Positions 27,739-37,199 of a stretch of DNA of 64,000 nucleotides are shown piece after piece (the stretch's first letter is position 1; each line of letters begins with the position of its first letter). The position numbers and the translations under genes are program-made. The notes beneath the pieces were generated by a model, which was not told the DNA's origin, ran no database searches, and saw only the letters and a list, made by a program, of their open reading frames with translations. Source of the stretch: UBA4971 sp900019985 (GTDB lineage: Bacteria > Bacillota > SHA-98 > UBA4971); assembly GCA_050949175.1 (NCBI GenBank), contig JBMNFG010000006.1, positions 1-64,000 on the forward strand. The letters run 5' to 3'.

Positions 27739-28185
27739 CTACCTTCTTAGTAGAAGGATTCCGATGGTGATAAGAACCAGAGGCATTAATGTCCTTAGAT
27801 CCAGCCAGCGGAGCCAAACGATGTTAAGTGTCCGCCCGAGAAGGACAATACCTAACCCTACGAAAAGGATTCCCACCACTACATTGATGGCCGGTCCCGG
27901 TGATTCTCTTGAGGCCGGGCTGATGGATTCTGCCACTTCCATGGCTGTATCCCGGATTTCTTCTGCGCCTTCGCGGACTATTTCAGACGTCTCAGCCTCA
28001 CCCCTATCCGGATAGGGGACGATTATCCAAAGGATCAAGTAAGCGGCTATTCCTATTCCTGTGTACAAAGCCAACAGGACGAAGGCAAGCCTGACAATGG
28101 TCGGGTCTATTTCCAGGTATTCTGCAAGTCCGCTGCAGACTCCGCCTATCATGGACCCGGTTCTACTGCGGTAAAGCCTTTTCAT
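27739..28185 (-). CDS. PspC domain envelope-stress protein
   Basis: A 148-residue membrane protein. The PspC domain occupies residues 1-60: KRLYRSRTGSMIGGVCSGLAEYLEIDPTIVRLAFVLL with a helix AAYLILWIIVP. A polar linker and two more hydrophobic segments follow (VVVGILFVGLGIVLLG, LMPLVLITIGILLL). ATG 28185 follows GAGGTGA with 5-base spacing; an upstream in-frame codon lacks a ribosome site. First gene of a two-gene unit with the toast-rack protein. Confidence 0.88.
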   Translation of the reverse strand: MKRLYRSRTGSMIGGVCSGLAEYLEIDPTIVRLAFVLLALYTGIGIAAYLILWIIVPYPDRGEAETSEIVREGAEEIRDTAMEVAESISPASRESPGPAINVVVGILFVGLGIVLLGRTLNIVWLRWLDLRTLMPLVLITIGILLLRR

Positions 28186-28390
28186 AACCTTCACCTCATT
28201 TACGTCGAAGCATAAGTTCATGCAACCGTGCTTCTAATTCTCTACTCCTATTTTAATTCCTTCCGTGCAGGATCCAAATACTTTTGCGTGAAGCGCATCG
28301 TGGCGAAGTTCAGTGTTTTTGGCCAACTGCCTCACGTATTTTCGCCGTCTTCTTGTGTTTTAATCGCCACCGCTTCATGTGAGAAAAATA

Positions 28391-28412
28391 TTACTTTACA
28401 AGTGTGAAGTAA
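28391..28412. promoter_or_regulatory. Operator-like inverted repeat upstream of XRE-cupin gene
   Basis: Arms TTACTTTACA and TGTGAAGTAA, 9 of 10 positions matching, separated by AG. It lies 15 bases before a TTGACT (-35-like, 28428-28433), and a CATAAT at 28453 could be a weak -10. The position about 100 bases before the regulator start suggests autoregulation. The remainder of 28186-28513 shows no gene. Confidence 0.6.
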
Positions 28413-28513
28413 TGGTGTATAGTTGTATTGACTTAATATACATATACGAAGTCATAATTCATGGATGTTGTTGAATCGCAAGGTTCATACCAGATCAGGG
28501 GAGGGACGAGTTC

Positions 28514-29074
28514 ATGGATTTCGGTGCACGGCTTAAGAAAGCCCGGACGAATTCAGGGATAAGCGCAAGAGAACTCGCAGATAAGGTAGGTGTTTCTGCA
28601 AGCTTCATCTACCAGTTGGAAAGAGGTGAGGCAGCGCCTTCATACTCTACCTTGAAGCGGATCGCAAGTGTCCTTGGAATTGCAGTCTCGGTGCTGACGG
28701 ATGATGAGTTTCCTGACGAATGGGTTATATCGCGCAAGGCAGGACGTAGATCCCTGGTGGCAGCACACGAGCTTCACGGGGTGGAAGCCCAGCTTCTCGC
28801 CTTTCTTGGTTCGCGGAACAGGCGCATGCAAGGCGTCGTAGTGACTGTTGGGCCGGGATGCAGGTATTCCAAAGATGAGTTCCTGTTTAACCACGACAGA
28901 GACGATTTTGTCTATGTTCTCGAAGGCGCATTGGAAATAGACAGCGGAGAGAAGACATACCATCTGGAGCAAGGAGATGCAGCGTACTTCTCTCTCACAG
29001 ATATGGACGCGATCCGAAATCCTGGAGAAGCCCGCACTCAGGTGTTGTGGATTGTATCGCCCTCAGGAGCGTAG
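28514..29074 (+). CDS. XRE family regulator with cupin domain
   Basis: A 186-residue one-component regulator: an N-terminal HTH (SARELADKVGVSASFIYQLERGEAAPSYSTLKRIA) followed by a C-terminal cupin (DFVYVLEGALEIDSGEKTYHLEQGDAAYFS). The cupin pocket would bind a small effector, not predictable here. ATG 28514 with GGGGAGGGACGAG upstream. It is 87 bases from hydC in the same direction and could regulate the hydrogenase operon, but the palindrome in front of it argues at least for self-control. It resembles the regulator at 18711-19253 in layout but the sequences differ throughout. Confidence 0.87.
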   Translation: MDFGARLKKARTNSGISARELADKVGVSASFIYQLERGEAAPSYSTLKRIASVLGIAVSVLTDDEFPDEWVISRKAGRRSLVAAHELHGVEAQLLAFLGSRNRRMQGVVVTVGPGCRYSKDEFLFNHDRDDFVYVLEGALEIDSGEKTYHLEQGDAAYFSLTDMDAIRNPGEARTQVLWIVSPSGA

Positions 29075-29161
29075 TGGGCTTGAAATCACATGGACCTCTT
29101 CTAATTGTGCTGTTTGGCTCCGGGGGAGAGAATTTGAAGATGACTTGGGGGGACGGCTCGT

Positions 29162-29761
29162 ATGCGAAAAGAAACGGAGCAGGTATTCGAGCGGAAGTTT
29201 GACAAAGTAAACTATATACTGGACAAGCATGAGCGGAAGGTTTCCAACCTCATAGCCATTCTCCAAGAAATCCAGGCGGAGTACCGTTACCTTCCTGAAG
29301 AAGTATTGACATATGTTGCTACTGCACTGGGCATCCCACGGGCAACTGTCTACGGTGTGGCTACATTCTATACACAGTTCTCAATGAAACCAAAGGGAAA
29401 GTACGTTATCAAGGTCTGTGACGGGACAGCATGCCACGTGCGGCACTCTGAAAAACTGTCTGACCTGATCCGCGAAAAGCTGGATCTTAACGATGCAAAA
29501 GACACCACAGACGACTTGCTGTTTACTTTCGAAACAGTGTCATGTATCGGTGCGTGCGGACTTGCACCTGTCGTTACCATAAACGACGACGACGTTTACG
29601 GACAGATGACTCCGGAGGCTCTCAGTATTGTCCTGGATCAATTGCTATCTGAGGAGAGTTCGGAGGAAGGCACGGAAGCGGCTGAGACCGATGGCGACTG
29701 CTCTGCAAATAACGGACAGGCGTACCGGACAAAGGACGGAGAGGGGTGTAAGGGATGCTGA
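29162..29761 (+). CDS. hydC: Bifurcating [FeFe] hydrogenase subunit HydC (NuoE/HndA-like)
   Basis: A 199-residue [2Fe-2S] thioredoxin-like subunit. The NuoE fold shows in YLPEEVLTYVATALGIPRATVYGVATFYTQF. The four cluster cysteines are in VCDGTACH (two, about residues 86 and 91) and SCIGACG (two, about 127 and 131). A low-complexity acidic tail ends CKGC, an unusual extra Cys pair. It passes electrons between the HydB flavin and HydA in the trimeric hydrogenase that couples NADH and reduced ferredoxin to H2. It overlaps hydB by 7 bases. The same subunit is named hndA in some genera. Confidence 0.9.
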   Translation: MRKETEQVFERKFDKVNYILDKHERKVSNLIAILQEIQAEYRYLPEEVLTYVATALGIPRATVYGVATFYTQFSMKPKGKYVIKVCDGTACHVRHSEKLSDLIREKLDLNDAKDTTDDLLFTFETVSCIGACGLAPVVTINDDDVYGQMTPEALSIVLDQLLSEESSEEGTEAAETDGDCSANNGQAYRTKDGEGCKGC

Positions 29762-31650
29762 AATCTCGCAAAGATTTAGACAGAATAAGAGAACAAGCTG
29801 AAAAAGGTATGGGACGCCAGAGGATGCGCGCCATGGTCTGTGCAGGGACAGGGTGCTTAGCCAACGGATCACTCAAAGTATATGAGAGGCTCAGAGAGCT
29901 TGTTGCTGAGAAAGGTTTGCTGGTGGATATAGCTATGACAGAAGATGCGTGCGGCGAAGGCCAAGAGGCCGGAGGCGGTATCGGTGTCGAAAAAAGCGGA
30001 TGCCACGGCTTCTGCCAGATGGGCCCCCTTATCCGCATCGAACCTCAGGGTATCCTTTACGTTTCAGTGAAGCCTGAGGACGCGGAAGAGATCGTGGAGG
30101 AGACCCTAATAAAGGGTAAGCCTGTAACACGTCTTTTCTACCAGGACCCTTTCAAAGGGACTCAGGTGGAGACGGAAGAGTCTATTCCGTTCTACAAGCA
30201 TCAGCACCGCGTGGTCCTGGCCAATTGCGGCAGGATTAACCCTGAAGACATCAGGGAAGCCATTGCAATGGGTGGTTATGCCGCAATCGCAAGAGTCTTG
30301 GATGAGATGACCCCTGAACAGGTGATCGAGCTCATTAATGAATCAGGGCTCAGAGGGCGCGGCGGAGCAGGCTTCCCAACAGGCCGTAAGTGGCAGTTTG
30401 CCAAGGCTGCGAAATCCGACAAGAAGTACGTGATATGTAACGGAGATGAAGGCGACCCAGGCGCATTTATGGACAGAAGCGTAATGGAAGGCGACCCTCA
30501 TAAGGTGATAGAGGGTCTCATGATAGCCGGTTACGCAATCGGTGCTGACGAGGGGTTTATATATGTGCGAGCTGAATACCCTGTGGCAGTCACGCGCCTT
30601 AAGAAAGCTATCGCAGAGGCGAGAGAATATGGGTTGCTGGGACGAAATATCCTCGGCAGCGGCTTTTCCTTTGATATAACTGTGAAAGAAGGCGCGGGAG
30701 CGTTCGTCTGCGGCGAGGAGACTGCACTGATTTCATCGATTGAAGGCGGCCGTGGAATGCCTAACCCAAGGCCCCCTTACCCAGCTGAAAAAGGCCTTTT
30801 CGGGAAGCCTACCGTTATTAATAACGTGGAGACTCTCTCGAATTTGCCCACCATTATCCTAAACGGAGCGTCCTGGTTCAAGTCCCGCGGGACAGAGACG
30901 AGTCCGGGAACGAAAACATTTGCACTTGCAGGGCAAGTAGTAAACACAGGCCTGGTGGAAGTGCCTATGGGATTCCCTCTAAGAGACCTTGTCTTTGAGG
31001 TCGGAGGAGGTACCCGTATAGGCAGGAGGTTTAAGGCAGTGCAAATCGGCGGGCCGTCAGGAGGGTGCTTGGCCGAGGGTCAGCTGGATGTTGCATTGGA
31101 CTATGAGTCCTTACACAAGGTAGGGGCGATGGTGGGTTCCGGCGGAATAGTGGTGATGGATGAAGATACTTGTATGGTAGAGGTCGCCAGGTTCTTTATG
31201 CAGTTTACTCAAAACGAATCCTGTGGAAAATGCGTGCCATGTCGCGAAGGTACAAAGCAGATGCTTGCACTTCTTACGAAAATCACAAACGGTGAGGGCA
31301 CTGAAGAAGACCTGGCACTCCTGGAAGAAGTGGCTCTTGCAGTGCAGGACGGAGCTCTCTGCGGTTTAGGGAAAACCGCCCCGAACCCTGTCCTGACGAC
31401 GCTTAAGTACTTCCGTTCCGAATACGAGGCACACATTCTGGAAAAACGGTGTCCTGCAGGTGTCTGCCAGGCGTTGAGGGTTTACTCCATCGATCCGGAA
31501 AAGTGCCGCGGCTGTACTCTTTGTATGAAGGTGTGTCCTGTAGGGGCTATATCAGGTGAGCGAAGGAAACCCCACAGTATAGATGCGACAAAGTGCATTA
31601 AATGCGGAGCATGTGTTGAGAAATGTCGGTTTGGAGCAATAAATCATTAG
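29755..31650 (+). CDS. hydB: Bifurcating [FeFe] hydrogenase subunit HydB (NuoF-like, NADH/FMN)
   Basis: A 631-residue subunit where NADH is oxidised and electron bifurcation is thought to occur. Order: an N-terminal [2Fe-2S] thioredoxin-like domain (CAGTGC, ACGEG, CHGFC), a NuoF core with FMN/NADH motifs GRGGAGFPTGRKW and GDEGDPGAFMDRSVMEGDPH, the [4Fe-4S] site SCGKCVPCREGT, and a C-terminal 2x[4Fe-4S] ferredoxin (CRGCTLCMKVCP, CIKCGACVEKC). The layout equals T. maritima HydB/HndC. Seven-base overlap with hydC and 74 bases to hydA. Confidence 0.94.
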   Translation: MLKSRKDLDRIREQAEKGMGRQRMRAMVCAGTGCLANGSLKVYERLRELVAEKGLLVDIAMTEDACGEGQEAGGGIGVEKSGCHGFCQMGPLIRIEPQGILYVSVKPEDAEEIVEETLIKGKPVTRLFYQDPFKGTQVETEESIPFYKHQHRVVLANCGRINPEDIREAIAMGGYAAIARVLDEMTPEQVIELINESGLRGRGGAGFPTGRKWQFAKAAKSDKKYVICNGDEGDPGAFMDRSVMEGDPHKVIEGLMIAGYAIGADEGFIYVRAEYPVAVTRLKKAIAEAREYGLLGRNILGSGFSFDITVKEGAGAFVCGEETALISSIEGGRGMPNPRPPYPAEKGLFGKPTVINNVETLSNLPTIILNGASWFKSRGTETSPGTKTFALAGQVVNTGLVEVPMGFPLRDLVFEVGGGTRIGRRFKAVQIGGPSGGCLAEGQLDVALDYESLHKVGAMVGSGGIVVMDEDTCMVEVARFFMQFTQNESCGKCVPCREGTKQMLALLTKITNGEGTEEDLALLEEVALAVQDGALCGLGKTAPNPVLTTLKYFRSEYEAHILEKRCPAGVCQALRVYSIDPEKCRGCTLCMKVCPVGAISGERRKPHSIDATKCIKCGACVEKCRFGAINH

Positions 31651-31724
31651 TTGCTTTGATTTGAAAGATAGACCACGGTTTGAAGTAGTGTATAACGCGA
31701 CTTAAGTGGGGGAGGGAACCAAGT

Positions 31725-33785
31725 ATGCCTTACGTGACTGTTGACGGAAAAACAGTTGAAATAAACGGAGAAAAGAATATCCTGGAGCTGGTGCGTAAAG
31801 CAGGCATTGAGCTTCCTACATTCTGCTATCACTCGGAGTTGTCGGTGTACGGGGCATGCCGTATGTGTACAGTTGAAGTAGATAACATGGGCCTTGTGGC
31901 TGCTTGTTCCACAGCTCCTAGAGACGGTATGGTGATCCGCACAAACACCAAAAGGACACGGAGATTGCGCAAAATGGTGGTGGAGCTTCTCCTTGCGAAC
32001 CACCACAGGGACTGCACAATCTGTGACAAAAACGGGTCCTGCAAGCTCCAAAGCCTCGCCTACCAACTGGGGGTCAGAGAGGTAAGGTTCGGTGAAAGGG
32101 ATCACATGCTTCCTATTGACGATGAAAACCCTTCTATTGTCCGAGATCCCAATAAGTGCATACTCTGCGGTGATTGTGTCAGGGTTTGTTCTGAAATCCA
32201 AGGTGTAGGAGCTTTGGGATTCGTCGGGCGGGGAGCAGACACATGTGTCAGCCCTGCTTTCGGAAGGAAGCTCGGAGAAGTCGAGTGCGTGTACTGCGGA
32301 CAATGTGTTGCAGTGTGCCCTACAGGTGCACTCACCGGGAAATTTGAGGCAGAAGCAGTCTGGAACGCGCTTGGTGATCCGTCCAAGGTAGTTGTGGCTC
32401 AGATCGCACCTGCAGTGCGCGTTGCAATCGGGGAAATCTTCGGCAAGGAGCCCGGGGAGCTTGAGACAGGCAAGATCGTTGCTGCACTTAAGAAGATCGG
32501 ATTTACCAAGGTTTTTGATACGGTGTTCGCGGCGGATCTTACTGCTGTAGAAGAATGCAACGAGTTCCTGGGCCGCCTTTCCAAAGGCGAACGGTTGCCC
32601 CAGTTTACCTCGTGCTGTCCGGGATGGGTCAAATTCGCTGAGCAGCACTACCCTGACATACTGGACAATATTTCAACGTGCAAGTCTCCTCAGCAGATGT
32701 TTGGATCGGTCGTAAAGAAGTTCTACGCAAAGGAACTTGGTGTTGAACCTGAGGATATCTACGTTGTTTCAGTGATGCCTTGCACGGCTAAGAAGTTCGA
32801 GGCAAAAAGGCCTGAGTTTGCAGAAGGTGGGGTTCCTGATGTGGATGCAGTCATTTCCACCAATGAACTTGGCCTGCTTTTGAAACAGGCAGGGATAGTC
32901 TTCGAAGAGCTCGAAGGAGAAGCCTTTGATCAGCCGTTCGGGCTGACTACCGGAGGAGGCGTCATCTTCGGGGTTACCGGCGGAGTGGCAGAGGCTGTCT
33001 TAAGGACCGCAGCAGACGTGCTTGAGACTGACCTGGGCTATGTTGACTTTAAAGAAGTCAGAGGATTTCAAGGGCTTCGTGAGGCGACTGTGCGCCTTGG
33101 TGACACAGAACTTAATATAGCGATTGTCCACGGACTTGCCAATGTGCGCAAGCTGCTTGATGCCACGAGGTCAGGGGAAGCCAGATACGATCTGGTTGAA
33201 GTTATGGCATGTCCCGGCGGTTGTGTCGGTGGAGGAGGACAGCCGCAGCCGAACGATACGGAGTCACGGAAAGCAAGAGGCAAGGGACTCTACGCCGGTG
33301 ACAGGTTGTCGCAACTTCGCAGCCCAAGTGAGAACCTGGCAGTCACGAAGTTGTACGACGAGCACCTTAGTGAGCCGGGCAGCGACCTTGCGCATGAGGT
33401 GTTGCATACTTGTTACGGATCGCGCAGACGGATTTCCGGGGACATAAGGATTAACGGGACAAAACCCGGTGCGCTGGATGTCTCGATCTGCGTAGGGACA
33501 GGATGCTATGTAAGGGGATCATATGATGTTCTTCAAGCCTTTACTAAGCTGTCGGACCAATGTGATATTGAAGACAAGGTTAATCTAAAGGCTACGTTCT
33601 GCTTGGAACACTGCGAGAACGGCGTGTCCATAAAGGTCGGTGACAGAATAGTAACCGGCGTGACGCCCCTTAATGCGAAAGAGATATTCGAAAAAGAAGT
33701 GCTATCCAAAGTATGTCTGAACGAAGCCTCTTGTTCATGCGGTTCAGGCTGTGCGGCGGCGGATGACGAGAGTGCAAGGAGGTAA
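31725..33785 (+). CDS. hydA: [FeFe] hydrogenase catalytic subunit HydA
   Basis: A 686-residue H2-producing or H2-oxidising subunit. N-terminal [2Fe-2S] (Cys 34, 45, 48, 61); a His-ligated [4Fe-4S] (His93, Cys 97, 100, 106); two [4Fe-4S] clusters (Cys 145, 148, 151, 155 and 188, 191, 194, 198). The H-cluster motifs are complete: FTSCCPGW (297/298, with 297 the proton-transfer Cys), MPCTAKK (353) and ACPGGCVGGGG (496, 500). A C-terminal thioredoxin-like [2Fe-2S] domain (SICVGTGCYVRG, TFCLEHCENG) plus a Cys-rich tail makes it longer than minimal M3 enzymes. Maturases HydEFG are not in the window. Confidence 0.96.
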   Translation: MPYVTVDGKTVEINGEKNILELVRKAGIELPTFCYHSELSVYGACRMCTVEVDNMGLVAACSTAPRDGMVIRTNTKRTRRLRKMVVELLLANHHRDCTICDKNGSCKLQSLAYQLGVREVRFGERDHMLPIDDENPSIVRDPNKCILCGDCVRVCSEIQGVGALGFVGRGADTCVSPAFGRKLGEVECVYCGQCVAVCPTGALTGKFEAEAVWNALGDPSKVVVAQIAPAVRVAIGEIFGKEPGELETGKIVAALKKIGFTKVFDTVFAADLTAVEECNEFLGRLSKGERLPQFTSCCPGWVKFAEQHYPDILDNISTCKSPQQMFGSVVKKFYAKELGVEPEDIYVVSVMPCTAKKFEAKRPEFAEGGVPDVDAVISTNELGLLLKQAGIVFEELEGEAFDQPFGLTTGGGVIFGVTGGVAEAVLRTAADVLETDLGYVDFKEVRGFQGLREATVRLGDTELNIAIVHGLANVRKLLDATRSGEARYDLVEVMACPGGCVGGGGQPQPNDTESRKARGKGLYAGDRLSQLRSPSENLAVTKLYDEHLSEPGSDLAHEVLHTCYGSRRRISGDIRINGTKPGALDVSICVGTGCYVRGSYDVLQAFTKLSDQCDIEDKVNLKATFCLEHCENGVSIKVGDRIVTGVTPLNAKEIFEKEVLSKVCLNEASCSCGSGCAAADDESARR

Positions 33786-33789
33786 CATA

Positions 33790-34065
33790 ATGGTTACCAT
33801 TGAGGTTTGTGTAGGCAGTTCATGTTTCCTAAGAGGCGCTTCAGACGTAATAAAGGCGTTTGAAGCAGCCATCGGGGAACATGCTCCGAGGCAGGTGGAA
33901 ATAAAAGGAACGTTTTGCCAGGAGTCATGCACAAAAGGAGTTACAGTGAGAATCGATGATGAGCTTTTCGCGGCGGTATCTCCTCCTGATGTGCCCCGGC
34001 TTTTCAGGGACCAAGTTATGCCAAGGCTACGCAACGATGCAACAGGGAATGCCGACGAGGGATAG
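33790..34065 (+). CDS. Small thioredoxin-like [2Fe-2S] ferredoxin-type protein
   Basis: A 91-residue protein with a thioredoxin-like [2Fe-2S] fold: CVGSSCFLRGA and GTFCQESCTKGV supply four cysteines. It strongly resembles the C-terminal domain of the HydA encoded just before it (CVGTGCYVRG, TFCLEHCENG), so it may have arisen by duplication of that domain. ATG 33790 has AAGGAGG 6 bases upstream and lies 4 bases after the hydA stop, indicating co-translation. It probably shuttles electrons around the hydrogenase or its sensory partner; HndB is the closest named analogue. Confidence 0.82.
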   Translation: MVTIEVCVGSSCFLRGASDVIKAFEAAIGEHAPRQVEIKGTFCQESCTKGVTVRIDDELFAAVSPPDVPRLFRDQVMPRLRNDATGNADEG

Positions 34066-34166
34066 TTGTTAAGTCACGCCCGTAATTAGGGATGGCAAGC
34101 ACGGTGGTGGCAAGCACGCCGACAGGCTGATTGTGGAAGGGAGCCTATCATAAGGAAGGTGGTAAC

Positions 34167-35957
34167 GTGGGCATAATTACCACGATTGATGCAAAATGCA
34201 AGGATTGTTACAAGTGTCTCCGGACGTGTCCTGTAAAAGCGATAAAGATGGAGCGCGGCGAGCTGCCTCACCAGCTCCACGCAAGGGTTTGCCAGGAGAG
34301 GTGCATTTATGATGGCAGCTGCGTCCTGGTATGTCCTCAAAAAGCGAAGAAGGTTGCAAGCGACCTCGGCATCCTTATGCCTCTCCTTGAAAACGGAGAA
34401 AGAGTAGCTGCAAGTGTTGCCCCGTCTTTTCCTTCTGTGTTTCCGGACGTAAACCCAGGGGTTATCCCGACAGCCCTAAGGCTGATAGGGTTTAGTTTTG
34501 TCCAGGAGACTGCGATCGGGGCGGAACTTGTAAGCAGGGAATATGCCAGTCGATTCCGAGAAAGCACAACACCTCTGATATCGAGTCCGTGTCCTGTAGT
34601 GGTAAACCTCATTGAACGACACTATCCTGAGGTTATTCCGCACCTGGCTCCTATTGTGTCTCCTATGATTGCCCATGGCAGGTATATGAAACAGACCATG
34701 CCTGGCATAAAAGTGGCGTTCATCGGCCCGTGCATTGCGAAGATTGATGAACGGATGGAGCCCGGCATAGATGATGCCATAGACTTTGTCTTGACGTTTG
34801 AGGAGCTTAATGAGGTTTTTCTGGAGGCCGGAATCGATCTCGGCTTGCTGGAACCGTCGGGGTTTGACGGTGTCGTACCTCAGACAGCCAGATTGTTTCC
34901 AGTTGAAGGAGGCATTCTAAGGTCGGCATCATTAAGTACGGACATGCTTGACTCCCATGTGCTTACGGTTTCAGGGGTTGAAAGCTGCAAAGAGGTGCTG
35001 AAGCAGTTCATAACCGGTATGCAAAAAGGCGACATAACACACCTTCCTCGGTTTGTGGATATGCTTGCATGTGAAGGCGGGTGCATTAACGGGCCTAAGA
35101 ATCCTAGCGTAGATGATATCTACACAAGAAGAGCCCGTGTACTTGAGTATGTAAAGCGATCCTCAGATGACAGGAGTATGGACAAGGCGGATTATGTGAA
35201 GGATATTTCAGAGCGTCCTGAGATTCCCCGAACACTCCTTGAAAGAAACTACCGTGATCTGAAGCCTCAGGCCGTGGTGCCGGATGAAGGCATAATCCGG
35301 ACGATACTTGCGAAAACAGGCAAGTATTCCAAGTCTGACGAGCTTAATTGCGGCGCGTGCGGGTATGATTCTTGTAGAGACAAAGCTATCGCCGTATTCC
35401 AAGGGATGGCTGACCCTGAAATGTGCATCCCGTATATGCGGGAGAGAGCAGAATCAGTGGCTAACCTGTTCGTTGATTCAACTCCCAATGCCATAGTTGT
35501 TATAGATGAAGGCGAGATCGTTCGGGATATTAACGCAGCTGCAGAAAGGATGTTCAAGTGGAAGAAAGAGGAGATAGTAGGAAAGAGACTTTCCGCTGTC
35601 CTGGAACCTGACTATTTCAGGCAGGCCCTCAGGAAGAAGACTGTTATCCAGGGAGAGATCTCTTATCCTGACAGGGAGCTGGTGACTTATCAGACGATAT
35701 TCTATGAACCCAGTGAGAAGCTGGCAATGGGGATTATAGTTGATATAACCGAAGAGAAAAACCGTGAGAAGCAACTTCTTGAGATACGCGAGCAGACTCT
35801 GGAAAAAGCGCAGGGAGTTATAAACAAGCAGATGGAAGTTGCCCAGAAGATAGCAAGCCTATTAGGTGAAACCACTGCTGAAACCAAAGTGCTCCTCACA
35901 AAACTCATGAATACTTTCAGCAATGAGGAGGAGGGCAATGGGACGTCTTCACGTTGA
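34167..35957 (+). CDS. Sensory [FeFe] hydrogenase-like protein with PAS domain (HydS type)
   Basis: About 596 residues. N-terminal 2x[4Fe-4S] (CKDCYKCLRTCP, CQERCIYDGSCVLVCP); then an H-cluster-like domain with SSPCP (about 142), GPCIAK (about 189) and ACEGGCINGP (about 302-306), so the ligands are kept but the proton-transfer Cys of TSCCP is Pro. A further CGACGYDSC cluster (about 395) is followed by PAS (about 430-535) and a coiled coil. This layout defines the group C sensory hydrogenases, which are thought to sense H2 or redox state. GTG 34167 with GGAAGG upstream is chosen; an upstream TTG lacks a ribosome site. It overlaps the PP2C gene by 20 bases. Confidence 0.88.
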   Translation: MGIITTIDAKCKDCYKCLRTCPVKAIKMERGELPHQLHARVCQERCIYDGSCVLVCPQKAKKVASDLGILMPLLENGERVAASVAPSFPSVFPDVNPGVIPTALRLIGFSFVQETAIGAELVSREYASRFRESTTPLISSPCPVVVNLIERHYPEVIPHLAPIVSPMIAHGRYMKQTMPGIKVAFIGPCIAKIDERMEPGIDDAIDFVLTFEELNEVFLEAGIDLGLLEPSGFDGVVPQTARLFPVEGGILRSASLSTDMLDSHVLTVSGVESCKEVLKQFITGMQKGDITHLPRFVDMLACEGGCINGPKNPSVDDIYTRRARVLEYVKRSSDDRSMDKADYVKDISERPEIPRTLLERNYRDLKPQAVVPDEGIIRTILAKTGKYSKSDELNCGACGYDSCRDKAIAVFQGMADPEMCIPYMRERAESVANLFVDSTPNAIVVIDEGEIVRDINAAAERMFKWKKEEIVGKRLSAVLEPDYFRQALRKKTVIQGEISYPDRELVTYQTIFYEPSEKLAMGIIVDITEEKNREKQLLEIREQTLEKAQGVINKQMEVAQKIASLLGETTAETKVLLTKLMNTFSNEEEGNGTSSR

Positions 35958-37092
35958 AGTAGCCAAGTATCAACTGAATAAGCACGGCGAGGAACTCTGC
36001 GGCGACAGCGTGGAGGTGGAAACCTGCCCTGACTCCACCATAGTTGTGCTTTCGGACGGGCTAGGGAGCGGGGTCAAGGCCAATATTCTCTCATCACTGA
36101 CCACAAAGATGGCTGTTACCATGCTCAAAGGCGGACTGAAGCTCGATGAAGTTGTTGAGGCTTTTGTCCACACTCTACCTGTGTGTGAGAGAAGGCAGCT
36201 TGCCTACTCGACCTTCAGCATACTGCAGATTTTCAGCGACGGAAATGTGTATCTCGCTGAATACGACAGCCCTCCCGCGTTCATAGGACGTGGAAGCCGG
36301 CTTCGCAGTGTGCGGAGATCAGAGCGGATTATAGATGAGAGAAAAATCAGCGAGGCTTTCTTTTCTGTTGAAGATGGGGATTGGATTGTATTGACAAGTG
36401 ACGGAGTCCTGCATGCCGGCATCGGAGGGATATGGAACATCGGCTGGGGCTGGGACAAGGTGGGAGATTACATCTCGTCCGCTGCAGTCAGGACCAAGCT
36501 TGCGTCTGAACTGGCAGAGGAAATCGCTGAGGTAACTTCAAAGCTATATGCATTCAAGCCTGGAGACGACGCTACTGTAGTCGCTATTCGGGTTAGGTAC
36601 CCGCGTCACCTCACGATGCTTGTAGGCCCTCCGGTCAACCCTGAAGATGACTGCGAGGTTGTGCATAAACTGTTGACCTCGCCGGGCAAGAAAGTAGTAT
36701 GCGGAGGCACCACAGGCAATATTGTAGCACGCATCCTCGGGCGGCCGATAATGGTAGATCTTACCCGACATGATGAAGGAGTTCCCCCCATCGGCCATCT
36801 GGAAGGGATAGACCTCGTCAGCGAAGGCATGTTGACACTTTCCTATACTTTGGAAAAGCTGGAATCAGGTATTAAGCTGCGGGACGCTGCCATGAAGTGT
36901 GATGGTGCAAGCCTTTTGACATCACTGCTCCTTGAGGCTGACTGCCTTCATATAATCGTCGGCAGGGCGATAAACCCTGCCCATCAAAGCCCTGATGTTC
37001 CCCGGAATCTTGCATTGAAACATAAGATTGTCCAGGGGTTGGTCCAGGTTTTGCAGGACATGGGCAAGACTGTCACGGTGGAGTACTACTAG
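35938..37092 (+). CDS. PP2C/SpoIIE-type serine phosphatase linked to hydrogenase sensor
   Basis: A 384-residue protein. The N-terminal PP2C/SpoIIE domain (about 1-225) shows metal-site aspartates in VLSDGLGSGVKA, VLTSDGVLHAG and KPGDDATVVAIRV. The C-terminal third is a separate domain beginning VGPPVNPEDDCEVVHKLL, with GGTTGNIVARILGR, which I do not recognise. ATG 35938 has GAGGAGGAGGG upstream and overlaps the sensor's end by 20 bases, so the two are co-translated. It is inferred to turn the H2/redox signal into dephosphorylation of a partner protein. Confidence 0.85.
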   Translation: MGRLHVEVAKYQLNKHGEELCGDSVEVETCPDSTIVVLSDGLGSGVKANILSSLTTKMAVTMLKGGLKLDEVVEAFVHTLPVCERRQLAYSTFSILQIFSDGNVYLAEYDSPPAFIGRGSRLRSVRRSERIIDERKISEAFFSVEDGDWIVLTSDGVLHAGIGGIWNIGWGWDKVGDYISSAAVRTKLASELAEEIAEVTSKLYAFKPGDDATVVAIRVRYPRHLTMLVGPPVNPEDDCEVVHKLLTSPGKKVVCGGTTGNIVARILGRPIMVDLTRHDEGVPPIGHLEGIDLVSEGMLTLSYTLEKLESGIKLRDAAMKCDGASLLTSLLLEADCLHIIVGRAINPAHQSPDVPRNLALKHKIVQGLVQVLQDMGKTVTVEYY

Positions 37093-37199
37093 CCTTCGAT
37101 CAGTGTCAACAGCCGACTGCTTGACATAATATATTGTGATTGCAGGAAGGTCTGAGACATGTCCTTTCTGAGGCAGGCTATTTGAAGGAGGCTAGCCGT

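Noticed and set aside
31647..32648. Long open minus-strand frame (333 codons) opposite hydA
   Set aside because: It lies entirely inside hydA, has no domain or ribosome site, and is a shadow of the Cys/Gly-rich codons of hydA.
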